Notes under the pieces: model-generated
Seen by the model: only the letters and a program-made list of their open reading frames with translations
Told to the model about the DNA's origin: nothing
The model's database searches: none
Program-made: the position numbers and the translations under genes
Shown here: in pieces, positions 16,611-26,924 of the stretch
Layout of the letters: the number at the start of each line of letters is the position of its first letter
Position numbering within the stretch: the first letter of the stretch is position 1
Source: an uncultured Chloroflexales bacterium
Lineage (GTDB): Bacteria > Chloroflexota > Chloroflexia > Chloroflexales > Chloroflexaceae
Direction: 5' to 3'
Assembly: GCA_937918935.1 (NCBI GenBank)
Contig: CAKZSI010000064.1
Coordinates: 1-41,601, forward strand
DNA: 41,601 nucleotides

Positions 16611-17525
16611 TTAGCACTCCATCCGAACTTCCAGTTCCTGCAAACATCCTGCCAGACCACGCCGCTCCGCAGTCACCTCAAACACACGCGCCCCGGCGCT
16701 CACCAGGGCAGCGATCAGCCCCGGTGCGGCCTCGGGGCCTGCTGCGACCCGCAGGGCGCCCTGGCCCGCCGGAATGGCGTCGTAACCGAAGTGGGCCGCC
16801 ACCGCCGCGACGATCGGCAGGGGTTCGGCGGTGATCAGCAGCGCATCCTCGCCGCGAAGGAGCGCCTCGATCGGGCCATGCGCCACCAGATGGCCCTCTC
16901 GGAGCAGCGCGACGTGCGTGCACAGGCGCTCCACTTCCTCCACCCGCTCGCTGGCGAGCACCAGGGTCAACCCTTCCCCGTGCAGGCGCCTGAGCACGCG
17001 ATGCAAGTCTGCAACCCCGGCGGGGTCCAGGTCAACGGTCGGTTCATCAAGGAAGATCAGGCGCGGTTGGTGGAGCAGGGCGGCGGCCACGGCCAGGCGC
17101 CGGCGCTCGGCGTCGGAAGCCTCGCCGGCGCGCACCGCGGCGCGCGCCTCCAGATCCACCCGGCGCAGCGTCGCGTCCACCGGGGCCCACGCGCTCTGCC
17201 CGTTGAGCATGGCCAGGAGGCGCAGATTGGCGCGCAACGACAGGCCGCCAGCCAGAGGCGGGGCCGCTGCGACCACGCCCGTGAGCGCGCGAATGGCCCC
17301 CCGCTCGCGCCGCAGATCGTGGCCGAAGATCGCGCCGCTCCCGCTGCTGGGACGCGCACGGCCCGCCAGCAGCCTGATCAGCGTGCTCTTGCCAGCCCCG
17401 GGCGGACCAAGCAACCCCAACAGCGCCCTTGAGGGAACTGCCAGACTTACACCGGCAACACTGCGGCGCGTTCCATCGTATCTGGTCAGCCTGTTGGTCT
17501 CGATAGCCAGCGACGTCGCAGGCAT
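16611..17525 (-). CDS. orphan ABC transporter ATPase with altered catalytic motifs
   Basis: A 304-residue ABC ATPase domain protein with a C-terminal extension of about 90 residues, laid out like the ATPases of ABC-2 (drug/polysaccharide) exporters. Walker A GPPGAGKST (40-48) and Walker B LIFLDEPTVDLDP (156-168) are intact and an A-loop Tyr is at 16. However, the Q-loop Gln is replaced (GVVAAAPPL near 83-91), the signature LSGGQ reads ASDAE (136-140), and the H-loop His is replaced by Glu (LASERVEEVE, residue 193). No permease gene is adjacent on either side. ATG at 17523-17525 chosen because the ABC fold starts right after. It could be a regulatory or degenerating ATPase. Confidence 0.82.
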   Translation of the reverse strand: MPATSLAIETNRLTRYDGTRRSVAGVSLAVPSRALLGLLGPPGAGKSTLIRLLAGRARPSSGSGAIFGHDLRRERGAIRALTGVVAAAPPLAGGLSLRANLRLLAMLNGQSAWAPVDATLRRVDLEARAAVRAGEASDAERRRLAVAAALLHQPRLIFLDEPTVDLDPAGVADLHRVLRRLHGEGLTLVLASERVEEVERLCTHVALLREGHLVAHGPIEALLRGEDALLITAEPLPIVAAVAAHFGYDAIPAGQGALRVAAGPEAAPGLIAALVSAGARVFEVTAERRGLAGCLQELEVRMEC

Positions 17526-17930
17526 GACGCCGATTCCTGTTGAACAGAGTGCAAGCACATCATCGTCAGATCGCCCTGGAAAGCCAGACACAGCAATCCA
17601 AAATCCACACGAATCCTACCAGGAGTGTAGCGCGCGGCAGGCCCCCGCGCGTCGGCGTACAGCGCGATGGGGAGGCGCCGATCGCGCCGTAGGGGCGTCG
17701 TACCAGAGGCGGAGCGGGGATGACCGTAGTGGGCATTGTTGCGGATACGGATGCTTCGACTTGACCGGTGTACCTGACTCCGACATAGCCGGTTTGTGGA
17801 GGTGTGTAGAGGTGTGGAGCTATGGATGGAGCGGAACGGTCAAGCTGGAGGAAGCCCCTGTTCCGCAACACACCTCAGCCATCGTTCCACACGTGCAGGA
17901 TAATCAGGTCTTCACCTCCACACCTCCACG
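17526..17930. other. spacer between the ABC ATPase and the class V PLP enzyme
   Basis: No gene is seen in these 405 bases. A perfect 11-bp inverted repeat, GTGGAGGTGTG at 17796-17806 and CACACCTCCAC at 17919-17929, brackets about 110 bases. A second partial copy (AGGTGTGGA) lies directly beside the left arm. The right arm touches the aminotransferase stop. Confidence 0.45.
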
Positions 17931-20372
<2,442 letters not shown>

Positions 20373-20381
20373 ACCTGGCCC

Positions 20382-20412
20382 GGGATGTGAGCGCGCGAGG
20401 CGCTCACATCCC
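20382..20412 (+). terminator. hairpin after mdh
   Basis: A perfect 12-bp stem (GGGATGTGAGCG with CGCTCACATCCC; a further C-G pair closes the loop) begins 10 bases after the mdh stop. There is no T-run, so termination may be weak or factor-assisted. Confidence 0.6.
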
Positions 20413-20447
20413 CCATTAGAGGCTGTCCAGATGCTTCGGAGGGGCTT

Positions 20448-20570
20448 GGAAGGGTGCAGCCCTCTTCCAGGCACGCTCGCTCCTCGATCGTTTGGAGGAG
20501 GATGGGGAAACCAGGTTTCCCCACGTCCCTGCCTGAAGGGAAGGGCGGGGAGGCGTGACCCTCCCAGAAC
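20448..20570. repeat. composite A+B palindromic repeat between mdh and the sensor kinase
   Basis: 20448-20470 is an A-like palindrome (TGGAAGGG ... CCTCTTCCA). 20503-20523 is a perfect B module: arms TGGGGAAACC and GGTTTCCCCA around one A. A second A-like word (GGGGAGG ... CCCTCCC) ends near 20570. It is one of the clearest members of the dispersed intergenic family. Confidence 0.65.
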
Positions 20571-20619
20571 GTCATCGGTATCCCGGGCATCTCGATAGAC
20601 TCTTACTCGCAGGAGATTC

Positions 20620-22416
20620 GTGAAGGCGACGACAGCAAGGAATCTTGCGCCTCAAGTTGGAACAGGTGTGGATCGCTGGCGCATGATCGGCGGTGAGCGC
20701 TTCTACACCGTGGCCCGCTGGTTAACGGTGGCCCTGCTCGCGGCAGTGACAGGTCTGCTCACTGGTGCGCCATTATGGCCGCTCACTACCGACAGCCCGC
20801 CGCTGCTTACGGTGCTGTGGGTCTACACGGGCTTCAGCCTGCTCACCACGCTGGCGCTATTCCTCCCTGCGGCCAGCCACCTGCTCGGCCTGGCCTATAT
20901 CGTTGATTTGTCGTTCATCGCCTTGATGACCTTCTTCGGCGGTGAAGAGACGGTCATCTTTTTTCCGCTCTACCTGGTCCCGCTGATCAATGCGGCGCTC
21001 CGCCATCCACCGGTGGCAAGCCTGTTCTCCGGCCTGTTCGCCGCGCTGCTGTACGTGCTCGCGTTCCTGGGCTGGCGTCTGATCATTGCCACTGAGAGCG
21101 CGATCCCTATCAATATGCTCGATAGCGTCGGCCTGGGCCTGCGCGCCCTCACCCTGGTCTACGTGCCGCTGCTGACCAGCGGCCTTGCCGAGCGCTGGAG
21201 CGAGAACAACCGCGCCAGTGTGGTGCAGGCGCGCCAGCAGGCTGAACAGGCCCTGGCCGAGGCACGCGCCTACCGCGACCAGATGCGCTCGCTCTACGAA
21301 GTGGCCTATACGCTCTCCACGACGGTTGATTACCGCCAGGTGCTGGAGACCACCCTGCGCGAGAGTCGCAAACTGGTGCCCTTTTCGACCGGCTTCGTGC
21401 TGCTGGCCTCGGGCCAACCTGATGAACTCTATGTTGCCGCCAGCCAATCGCTCGCTCCCGCCGATCAGTCGCGGCGCGTCACGGTGAGTAGCGGATTGTT
21501 CGCGGCGCTGCGCAGCAGCGAGGCGCGGATGGTGCCTGATGTGGCGCGCGAGCCTGATTTGCAGAGCTTCGAGAGCCTGCGCCATTGCACTCGCGCCTGT
21601 CTCATCCCGCTGCGCGCAGGTATGCACACCTACGGCCTGCTGGTCGTGGCCAGCGACGTCCCCAACGCCTTCACCGGCGAACAGGTCGCCAACCTGACCG
21701 CCCTCGCCAATTACGCGATTATGGCGCTGCACAACGCCCAGTTGATCTTTGATCTGAAAGAAGAGCGCAACAAGCTGATTTCCAAGGAGGAGCAGGTGCG
21801 CCACCAGCTCGCCCGCGATCTCCACGATGGCCCTGCCCAGGCCCTGGCGGCGATCACTATGAACGTGGAGTTTATCAAGCGCCTGCTGGAGCGTGATCCC
21901 GATCGCGTGGTGGAAGAGCTTGACAAGCTCAGCAGCCTGGCCAAGCGCACCACCTACGAGGTGCGCACCATGCTCTTCGAGTTGCGCCCGCTCGTGCTGG
22001 AGAGCCAGGGCCTCCGCGCGACCCTCGAGCAGTATCTGGAGCGTTTCAAAAATGGCGCCAACGAACCGCGTATCCTCCTCGAGGCTGGTGATCTGAACGA
22101 TGTGCGTCTGGGGAGCAAGGCCGAAGGCACTTTGTTCAACATCATCCAGGAAGCGATCAACAACGCACTGAAGCACGCCCGCGCCGCGCACATCTGGGTG
22201 CGCCTTAGTCGCGAAGGGGATCACCTGGTGACAGTGGTACAGGACGATGGCGCCGGCTTTGATATGCAGAGCGTATTGCGCTCCTACGAGAAGCGCGGCT
22301 CCTTTGGCCTGCTGAACATTGATGAACGCGCGCGCCTGGTCGGCGGGCACGCCGAGATCGCCTCAAGCCCGGGCAATGGCACGACGGTCAAGGTGATCGT
22401 GCCGATCGAGTCGTGA
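20620..22416 (+). CDS. membrane sensor histidine kinase, NarL-partner (HisKA_3) type, with GAF domain
   Basis: A 598-residue sensor kinase. Six hydrophobic segments lie within about residues 30-190, with almost no periplasmic loops. A short coiled coil (QARQQAEQALAEARAYRDQMRSL region) follows at about 195-225, then a GAF-like domain (about 235-375), the HisKA_3 dimerisation helix with phospho-His H402 in RDLHDGPAQ, and an HATPase domain (EAINNALKHA, DDGAGFD, GSFGLLNIDERA, GNGTTVKV). It starts with GTG at 20620, preceded by AGGAG. Its stop overlaps the ksgA start by 4 bases (GTGA). No NarL/LuxR-type response regulator is encoded in the window, so its partner is elsewhere. The signal is unknown. 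Confidence 0.9.
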   Translation: MKATTARNLAPQVGTGVDRWRMIGGERFYTVARWLTVALLAAVTGLLTGAPLWPLTTDSPPLLTVLWVYTGFSLLTTLALFLPAASHLLGLAYIVDLSFIALMTFFGGEETVIFFPLYLVPLINAALRHPPVASLFSGLFAALLYVLAFLGWRLIIATESAIPINMLDSVGLGLRALTLVYVPLLTSGLAERWSENNRASVVQARQQAEQALAEARAYRDQMRSLYEVAYTLSTTVDYRQVLETTLRESRKLVPFSTGFVLLASGQPDELYVAASQSLAPADQSRRVTVSSGLFAALRSSEARMVPDVAREPDLQSFESLRHCTRACLIPLRAGMHTYGLLVVASDVPNAFTGEQVANLTALANYAIMALHNAQLIFDLKEERNKLISKEEQVRHQLARDLHDGPAQALAAITMNVEFIKRLLERDPDRVVEELDKLSSLAKRTTYEVRTMLFELRPLVLESQGLRATLEQYLERFKNGANEPRILLEAGDLNDVRLGSKAEGTLFNIIQEAINNALKHARAAHIWVRLSREGDHLVTVVQDDGAGFDMQSVLRSYEKRGSFGLLNIDERARLVGGHAEIASSPGNGTTVKVIVPIES

Positions 22417-23282
22417 ACCCCTACCTCAATCCTCAGCGCGTGCGCGCCGCTCTGCGGGCCCTTGACCTGCGCCCGACGCGGGGCATGGGGCAGAACTTCC
22501 TGGTTGACCCCACAGCCCTCGCTGCCATCGTCGAGGCCGCCGCCCTCCGGCCCGATGACCTGGTGGTCGAGGTCGGGCCGGGCCTCGGCGTGTTGACCTG
22601 GGAACTCACCCGGCGCGCGGGCTTCACCATCGCCGTCGAACTGGATAAGCGCCTGGCGGCGCGCTTGCGCGACGAGTTCACCGGCGCGCCGCTGCGGATC
22701 GTGCAGGCCGACGTGCTGCGCATCACCCCCGGCGAACTGCTCGCCGCCGCCGAACGCCGGCCACCCTACAAACTGGTGGCCAATCTGCCCTACGCCATCA
22801 CCGCGCCCGTGTTGCGCCACTTCCTCGAGGCCCGCGAACCGCCCGACTTGAGCGTGGTACTGGTGCAGTGGGAAGTCGCCGAGCGTATCACGGCGGCCCC
22901 GGGCGACCTGAGCGTGCTCGCCCATGCGGTGCAACTCTACGCCGCGCCGGAGATTGTCGCTCGCGTGCCCGCGAGCAGTTTCTATCCACAACCGGCGGTC
23001 GACTCGGCGGTGCTGCGCCTGCACCGCCATCCAGCCCCGCCAGTCGAGGCGCCCGATGTGAATGCCCTCTTCCGGGTGATCAAAGCCGGCTTCCTGCACC
23101 CGCGCAAACAACTCGGCAATGCCCTGGCCGGCGGCCTCGCCGCGCTGGGGGTCAAAGTCTCGCGCGAGCAGGCCCTGGCGGCGCTGGAGCGCGCCGGCAT
23201 CGCCCCCACGCGCCGCGCCGAGACCGTCACCCTCGCCGAGTGGGCCGCCCTCGCCCACGCCCTGGCGCCGTTTCTGGGGTGA
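22413..23282 (+). CDS. ksgA: 16S rRNA dimethyladenosine transferase
   Basis: Dimethylates two adjacent adenosines in the 3' hairpin of 16S rRNA during small-subunit maturation. The 289-residue product has the substrate-entry GMGQNFLVD near 24-32, the SAM motif I VVEVGPGLGVLT near 51-62, the acidic motif VELDKRLAA, and the catalytic NLPY in LVANLPYAITAPV near 127. The C-terminal domain is all helical with HPRKQLGNAL. The GTG start at 22413 overlaps the sensor kinase stop by 4 bases, so translation may be coupled. A kinase-ksgA pairing has no known functional basis and may be a local operon habit. Confidence 0.95.
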   Translation: MNPYLNPQRVRAALRALDLRPTRGMGQNFLVDPTALAAIVEAAALRPDDLVVEVGPGLGVLTWELTRRAGFTIAVELDKRLAARLRDEFTGAPLRIVQADVLRITPGELLAAAERRPPYKLVANLPYAITAPVLRHFLEAREPPDLSVVLVQWEVAERITAAPGDLSVLAHAVQLYAAPEIVARVPASSFYPQPAVDSAVLRLHRHPAPPVEAPDVNALFRVIKAGFLHPRKQLGNALAGGLAALGVKVSREQALAALERAGIAPTRRAETVTLAEWAALAHALAPFLG

Positions 23283-23310
23283 AGATCCACCACGAAGAGA
23301 TGAGGAACGT

Positions 23311-23333
23311 GTGGGAGCGCGCGGCCCTCCCCA
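23311..23333. repeat. imperfect A-type palindrome after ksgA
   Basis: GTGGGAG ... CCTCCCCAC-like arms lie 29 bases past the ksgA stop. This is a degenerate copy of the A module and may help terminate the kinase-ksgA transcript. Confidence 0.35.
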
Positions 23334-23482
23334 CACCCTCCCCTCGTTCCGTCCACGGCGGGATGCCGGGCGACTGCGCCGCCAGAACCACCGAAAGAAC
23401 CAGGGTTCGAGCCTTGCCCCGAGGACCTTGCACGAGCCTCGACCCTCCTCCAGGAGAGCCTCGCTGCGGATCGTAGTCATGT

Positions 23483-23488
23483 TACAAT
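23483..23488 (+). promoter_or_regulatory. -10-like element upstream of the F420/PPOX gene
   Basis: TACAAT stands 45 bases before the ATG at 23533. No convincing -35 is present, so confidence is low. Confidence 0.3.
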
Positions 23489-23532
23489 AGAATGTGATTA
23501 CGAAAACACGACTACAAGGAGAGCAAGGACCT

Positions 23533-23922
23533 ATGACCCAGACCGACCAGAACACGGGTTTTTCCGTGCTGCATCGGCACCAGTATGCCAATCTTTTTAC
23601 CTTCCGCAAGAGCGGCGACGCCGTCAAGACGCCCGTGTGGTTCGCCCTGCGCGATGGCAAAGCCTACGTGATGACGACAATGGATTCGGGCAAAATCAAA
23701 CGCATTCGCAACAACGGCCGGGTGCTGATCGGCCCTTCAGATCGCGGCGGACGGCCCCTCGGCCCCACGGTTGAGGCCCGCGCCCGCGTGCTGGCGCCGG
23801 AGGAGGTCGCCGTGGCAAAGGACGCTCTCGATGAGAAGTACGGCCTGATGAAGGCGGTCTTTGACTTCTTTATGACCGTGAGTAACGTTCAGCGGGCCTG
23901 GATCGAGATCGAACCGGCCTGA
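23533..23922 (+). CDS. PPOX-class, probably F420-dependent, enzyme (Rv2061 type)
   Basis: A 129-residue split-barrel flavin/deazaflavin-binding protein of the pyridoxamine-phosphate-oxidase-like class. The central block VMTTMDSGKIKRIRNNGRVLIGPSDRGG and the N-terminal ANLFTFRKSGDAVKTPVWFA match the Rv2061-type subgroup assigned as probable F420-dependent oxidoreductases. The ATG at 23533 has AAGGA just upstream, and the family usually starts shortly before the 'anlatfrksG' strand. It is single, flanked by repeat-rich spacers. The substrate is unknown. Confidence 0.75.
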   Translation: MTQTDQNTGFSVLHRHQYANLFTFRKSGDAVKTPVWFALRDGKAYVMTTMDSGKIKRIRNNGRVLIGPSDRGGRPLGPTVEARARVLAPEEVAVAKDALDEKYGLMKAVFDFFMTVSNVQRAWIEIEPA

Positions 23923-24022
23923 TCTCAGCTTCGCGTCTGGAACAAGCGGGGGAGGAAGGAACCAGGTTCCCTCCTCCCCTGTAAGGGCCTATCTGGATAA
24001 CCTGGTTGTCCGATCCCTTTTC

Positions 24023-24088
24023 TGGGAGGGCGATGCCCTCCCAGCCCCTCCCTGAGGGGAGGGGCGTGGGGAAACCGGGTTTCCCCAC
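24023..24088. repeat. best-preserved composite A+B palindromic repeat
   Basis: 24023-24043 is a perfect A module: arms TGGGAGGGC and GCCCTCCCA around GAT. It is followed by a CCCCTCC/GAGGGGAGGGG palindrome and then a perfect B module at 24066-24088, arms GTGGGGAAACC and GGTTTCCCCAC around one G. Other copies of both modules occur in many spacers of this window. No coding capacity. It lies between convergent genes. Confidence 0.75.
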
Positions 24089-24173
24089 CTTACCTGGAGG
24101 AGTTATTCGGATAGGCTAAAGTCGAACTAAACGAGGAAAGCCTTCTCGAAGGACAGATAATCTCTAACTCCGA

Positions 24174-24773
24174 CTAATCGGGCCGGGTAACCAGTTCGGT
24201 GCCAGCGACCCATCCCTCGCGGCCGTCGCCAGTGCGGATGCGCCACCAGGGGTAGTTGTCCTTCTGGACAGGGCCTTCCAGCAGGGTCATCGAGGTGCCG
24301 GGAGGCAAACCAGCAAACGCGTTGGTGTCGAGACCGGGGCCACTGCGGAGGCGCAGGTTCTGGCCGCCGGTCTTGCGCACATAGGCGGTTGCTCCCACGG
24401 CCAGTCCGCCGGGCGTACCGGCGGCCGCTGGCGCACCGCCGAGCATCTCGCCGGCCCTGGCCGCCACGCTGGCAGCAGCGGCGCTGGCGGCAGCGGCAGC
24501 CTGCTGCTGGGCCCTGGCTGCCTCCGCCTGCAACCGGGCCATTTCCGCCTGCATCTTCTGCATCTGCGCCTGGGCCTCGGCGAGGGCCTTCTCGGCAGCA
24601 TCGCCAGCGCTGGCCTCCTTCTTCGCCGCTTCGAGTTGCTTCTGCAGATCGGCGATCTCCTTGCCCTTCTGCGCGAGCTGGTCGCTCATCTGGCGCATGG
24701 CCTGGGCCGCCTGCTCCTGCTCGGCTTTCGCCTTCTCCTCTTCTTCCTTCTTCTTACCGCCGCCAAACAACAT
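24174..24773 (-). CDS. coiled-coil protein with C-terminal SH3b domain
   Basis: A 199-residue protein. Residues 8-105 are Lys/Glu/Ala/Gln-rich with a heptad-like pattern (long coiled coil ending in an Ala-rich stretch). A Gly/Ala/Pro linker follows, then a bacterial SH3 (SH3b) domain at about 122-199 with NLRLRSGPGLDTNAFAGLPPG, WWRIRTGDGREGWVAGTELV. ATG at 24771-24773 with AAGGAG 7 bases upstream. There is no signal peptide, lipobox or membrane helix, which is odd since SH3b domains usually act outside the membrane. Function unknown. Confidence 0.82.
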   Translation of the reverse strand: MLFGGGKKKEEEEKAKAEQEQAAQAMRQMSDQLAQKGKEIADLQKQLEAAKKEASAGDAAEKALAEAQAQMQKMQAEMARLQAEAARAQQQAAAAASAAAASVAARAGEMLGGAPAAAGTPGGLAVGATAYVRKTGGQNLRLRSGPGLDTNAFAGLPPGTSMTLLEGPVQKDNYPWWRIRTGDGREGWVAGTELVTRPD

Positions 24774-25080
24774 GGGAGTGCTCCTTCCTGCTACTGCTGC
24801 GTTCGCGTCTCGTTACCGCGTTGCGCTCGTTTCGCCCAGCCATTGGCTGCGCCAGCGCCTCGGCCTCAGCGAGCGATGGTCGAGCCATCACCTATGCTCG
24901 GACGGAGTACTGCTGGCTTGACAACCGAATTATGACGGGTCAGTGGTTTGCGGGGAGGCCCTGGCCCTCCCACACTGCTTCGCGTGAGGACTTCGCGCTC
25001 CCAAACCCCCACCTGCGGGTCAAACCAGCTTAGGCCTTCCTCAGGTTAGAGACTGCTTTCAGCAGTTGCCGGTCACAAAC
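24774..25080. other. spacer between cbs and the SH3b gene
   Basis: No gene is seen. An A-like repeat (GGGGAGG/CCCTCCC arms) lies at 24952-24972. A TTGACA at 24919-24924 on the plus strand has no matching -10 and no downstream gene on that strand. Confidence 0.4.
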
Positions 25081-26490
25081 CTAGCGGCTTCGCGAGGCCA
25101 GGAAATCGATCACATCGATCTTCGTCACGATTCCCGCGACGCGACCGTTGTCCACCACCACCGCGGCATTACTGCGCCCGAAGAGCGAGGTCAACTCCTC
25201 CAGCGGGGTATCGGAGGTAACCGTAGCAACCTCGTGGGTGTGGACGCTTTCGATGGTATGCTCCATCGAACCGCCGTTCACCAGATAATCGAGGAGATCG
25301 CTCTCGCTGATGATCCCGTGCAGGCCCCCCAGCCGGTCGAGGACCGGCAACTGCGAGATGCCGTGGGTCTTCATCTGGCGGATAGCGGCGGCGACGGTGG
25401 TGGTTTCATCGGCAGCAATCAAGGCCCCGGCGCGGTCGGCGAGCATATCGCCGACCGTGGCGTCTTCCAGAAAGCCGTTTTCGCGCATCCAGGTATCGTC
25501 GAAGATCTTGCTCAAGTATCGGCTGCCGCTATCGGGGAGCAGCACGACTACCAGATCTTCCTCGCCGAGGTGCTCGGCCGCGGGCGAGCGCAGCCAGCGC
25601 AAGGCCCCGGCGACCGCCAGGCCGCACGATCCGCCACAGAAGATGCCCTCCTCGCGCACCAGGCGCCGGGTCATCAAAAAGCTCTCGCGATCGCTGACCT
25701 GCACCACATCATCAACGACGCTGAAATCCATCGTGGCGGGAAGGAAATCTTCACCCACCCCCTCGACCTTGTAGCCGTGGACCGGCCCGGGCTGGCCGGT
25801 GCGGAAGTACTCGGTGTAAAGCGAACCGGCCGGGTCAACGCCAACCACCTTGACAGCAGGGTTACGCTCCTTCAGGTACCTGCCAGTGCCGCTGATCGTC
25901 CCGCCGGTACCCATTCCGGCAACGAACACGCTGACGCGCCCGGCAGTCTGGCGCCAGATCTCGGGACCGGTGGAACGGTAGTGGGCCTCGGGGTTGGCCG
26001 GATTCCAGTACTGGCCGGCGAGGATGGCATTGGGCGTCTCCTCGGCAAGGCGCCGTGAGACCGAGTAGTAGGAGCGCGGATCGTCGGGTTCAACGGCGGT
26101 GGGGGTAATCACCACGCGGGCGCCAAAGGCGCGCAGGGCGCGGATCTTCTCCTCGCTCATCTTATCCGGCATCACGAAGATGCACTTGTAGCCCTTGATC
26201 GCGGCGGCAATCGCCAGGCCCATGCCGGTGTTGCCGCTGGTGGGTTCCACGATCGTGCCCCCGGGCTTCAATAAACCGCGCCGCTCCGCGTCTTCGATCA
26301 TAGCGATGCCAATACGATCCTTGACGCTGCCGCCGGGATTGAGAAACTCGACCTTCACCGCGACGGTCGGTTTGATGCCGCGGGCAAGCTTATTCAAACG
26401 CACCAGGGGCGTATCGCCAATCGTATCGAGAATGGTAGAGTGAATGGTAAGCGTGGCAGCAGTCGAGTCAGAGGCGGCAGTTGCGGTCAC
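25081..26490 (-). CDS. cbs: cystathionine beta-synthase (PLP domain plus CBS pair)
   Basis: Condenses serine and homocysteine to cystathionine, the first step of transsulfuration. The 469-residue product has a fold type II PLP domain: TIGDTPLVRLN, the Schiff-base Lys in NPGGSVKDRIG (K57), EPTSGNTGMGLA, and the phosphate loop GTGGTISGTG. A regulatory pair of CBS domains occupies about 335-469 (DMLADRAGALIAADETTTVAAAIRQM; THEVATVTSDTPLEEL). There is no heme-binding N-terminus, as in other bacterial forms. GTG start at 26488-26490 with GGAGG 5 bases upstream. A pure cysteine synthase lacks the CBS pair, so cystathionine synthase is favoured. Confidence 0.9.
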   Translation of the reverse strand: MTATAASDSTAATLTIHSTILDTIGDTPLVRLNKLARGIKPTVAVKVEFLNPGGSVKDRIGIAMIEDAERRGLLKPGGTIVEPTSGNTGMGLAIAAAIKGYKCIFVMPDKMSEEKIRALRAFGARVVITPTAVEPDDPRSYYSVSRRLAEETPNAILAGQYWNPANPEAHYRSTGPEIWRQTAGRVSVFVAGMGTGGTISGTGRYLKERNPAVKVVGVDPAGSLYTEYFRTGQPGPVHGYKVEGVGEDFLPATMDFSVVDDVVQVSDRESFLMTRRLVREEGIFCGGSCGLAVAGALRWLRSPAAEHLGEEDLVVVLLPDSGSRYLSKIFDDTWMRENGFLEDATVGDMLADRAGALIAADETTTVAAAIRQMKTHGISQLPVLDRLGGLHGIISESDLLDYLVNGGSMEHTIESVHTHEVATVTSDTPLEELTSLFGRSNAAVVVDNGRVAGIVTKIDVIDFLASRSR

Positions 26491-26851
26491 GGAACCCTCC
26501 TTGAGCCTGTCGGGATGGCCCCGGCGGGCCATCCACCCTTGCCGTGGCGCTCCATTGCGCCGTCATATGCCTGATTCGTTCAGTGTTATGTATCGTAGCA
26601 CAGCCATGGTGACGGGGCAAACGGAACTTCCTGCCAGCACGCGCATCTTATTGGTCTGTCAACAAAGGCTTTCGCCAAACGCCCCCCTTCCCCAACCCTC
26701 CCCTGCTGGGAGAGGGAGGCCGGCGCCTCTCCCCAACAGGGGAAGGCTGGGAAGGGGGTGGAAATGCCAGGATAAGCCGGTTGCGCCCCTCCGCGCTCCT
26801 TGCGGCACGAACATGGCCGGCAGATATGAACACCATCTCCAGGGCGACATC
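26491..26851. other. divergent spacer between cbs and the uracil-DNA glycosylase gene
   Basis: No gene is seen. A long imperfect hairpin lies at 26700-26743 (CCCCTG-TGGGAGAGG against CCTCTCCCC-CAGGGG arms), one of the larger spacer palindromes. The region to its right is C/G-rich with a degenerate repeat tail. Confidence 0.45.
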
Positions 26852-26881
26852 TTGTGCCCTCCCATCAGGATCGGGTATAAT
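26852..26881 (+). promoter_or_regulatory. promoter of the uracil-DNA glycosylase gene
   Basis: TTGTGC (26852-26857), an 18-base spacer and a perfect TATAAT (26876-26881). Transcription would start near 26888, leaving a leader of about 37 bases before the TTG start codon. Confidence 0.65.
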
Positions 26882-26924
26882 ACAAAAGGTAAAATAATGC
26901 GTGAAGTAGCTACAGGCGCGCCCG

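Noticed and set aside
16537-16614. A 25-codon ORF that might be a remnant toxin after the antitoxin-like gene
   Set aside because: Too short, with no ribosome site and no toxin motif. No upstream continuation in frame gives a recognisable protein.
20857-22350. A 497-codon open frame on the minus strand
   Set aside because: Antisense to the sensor kinase, no recognisable domain.
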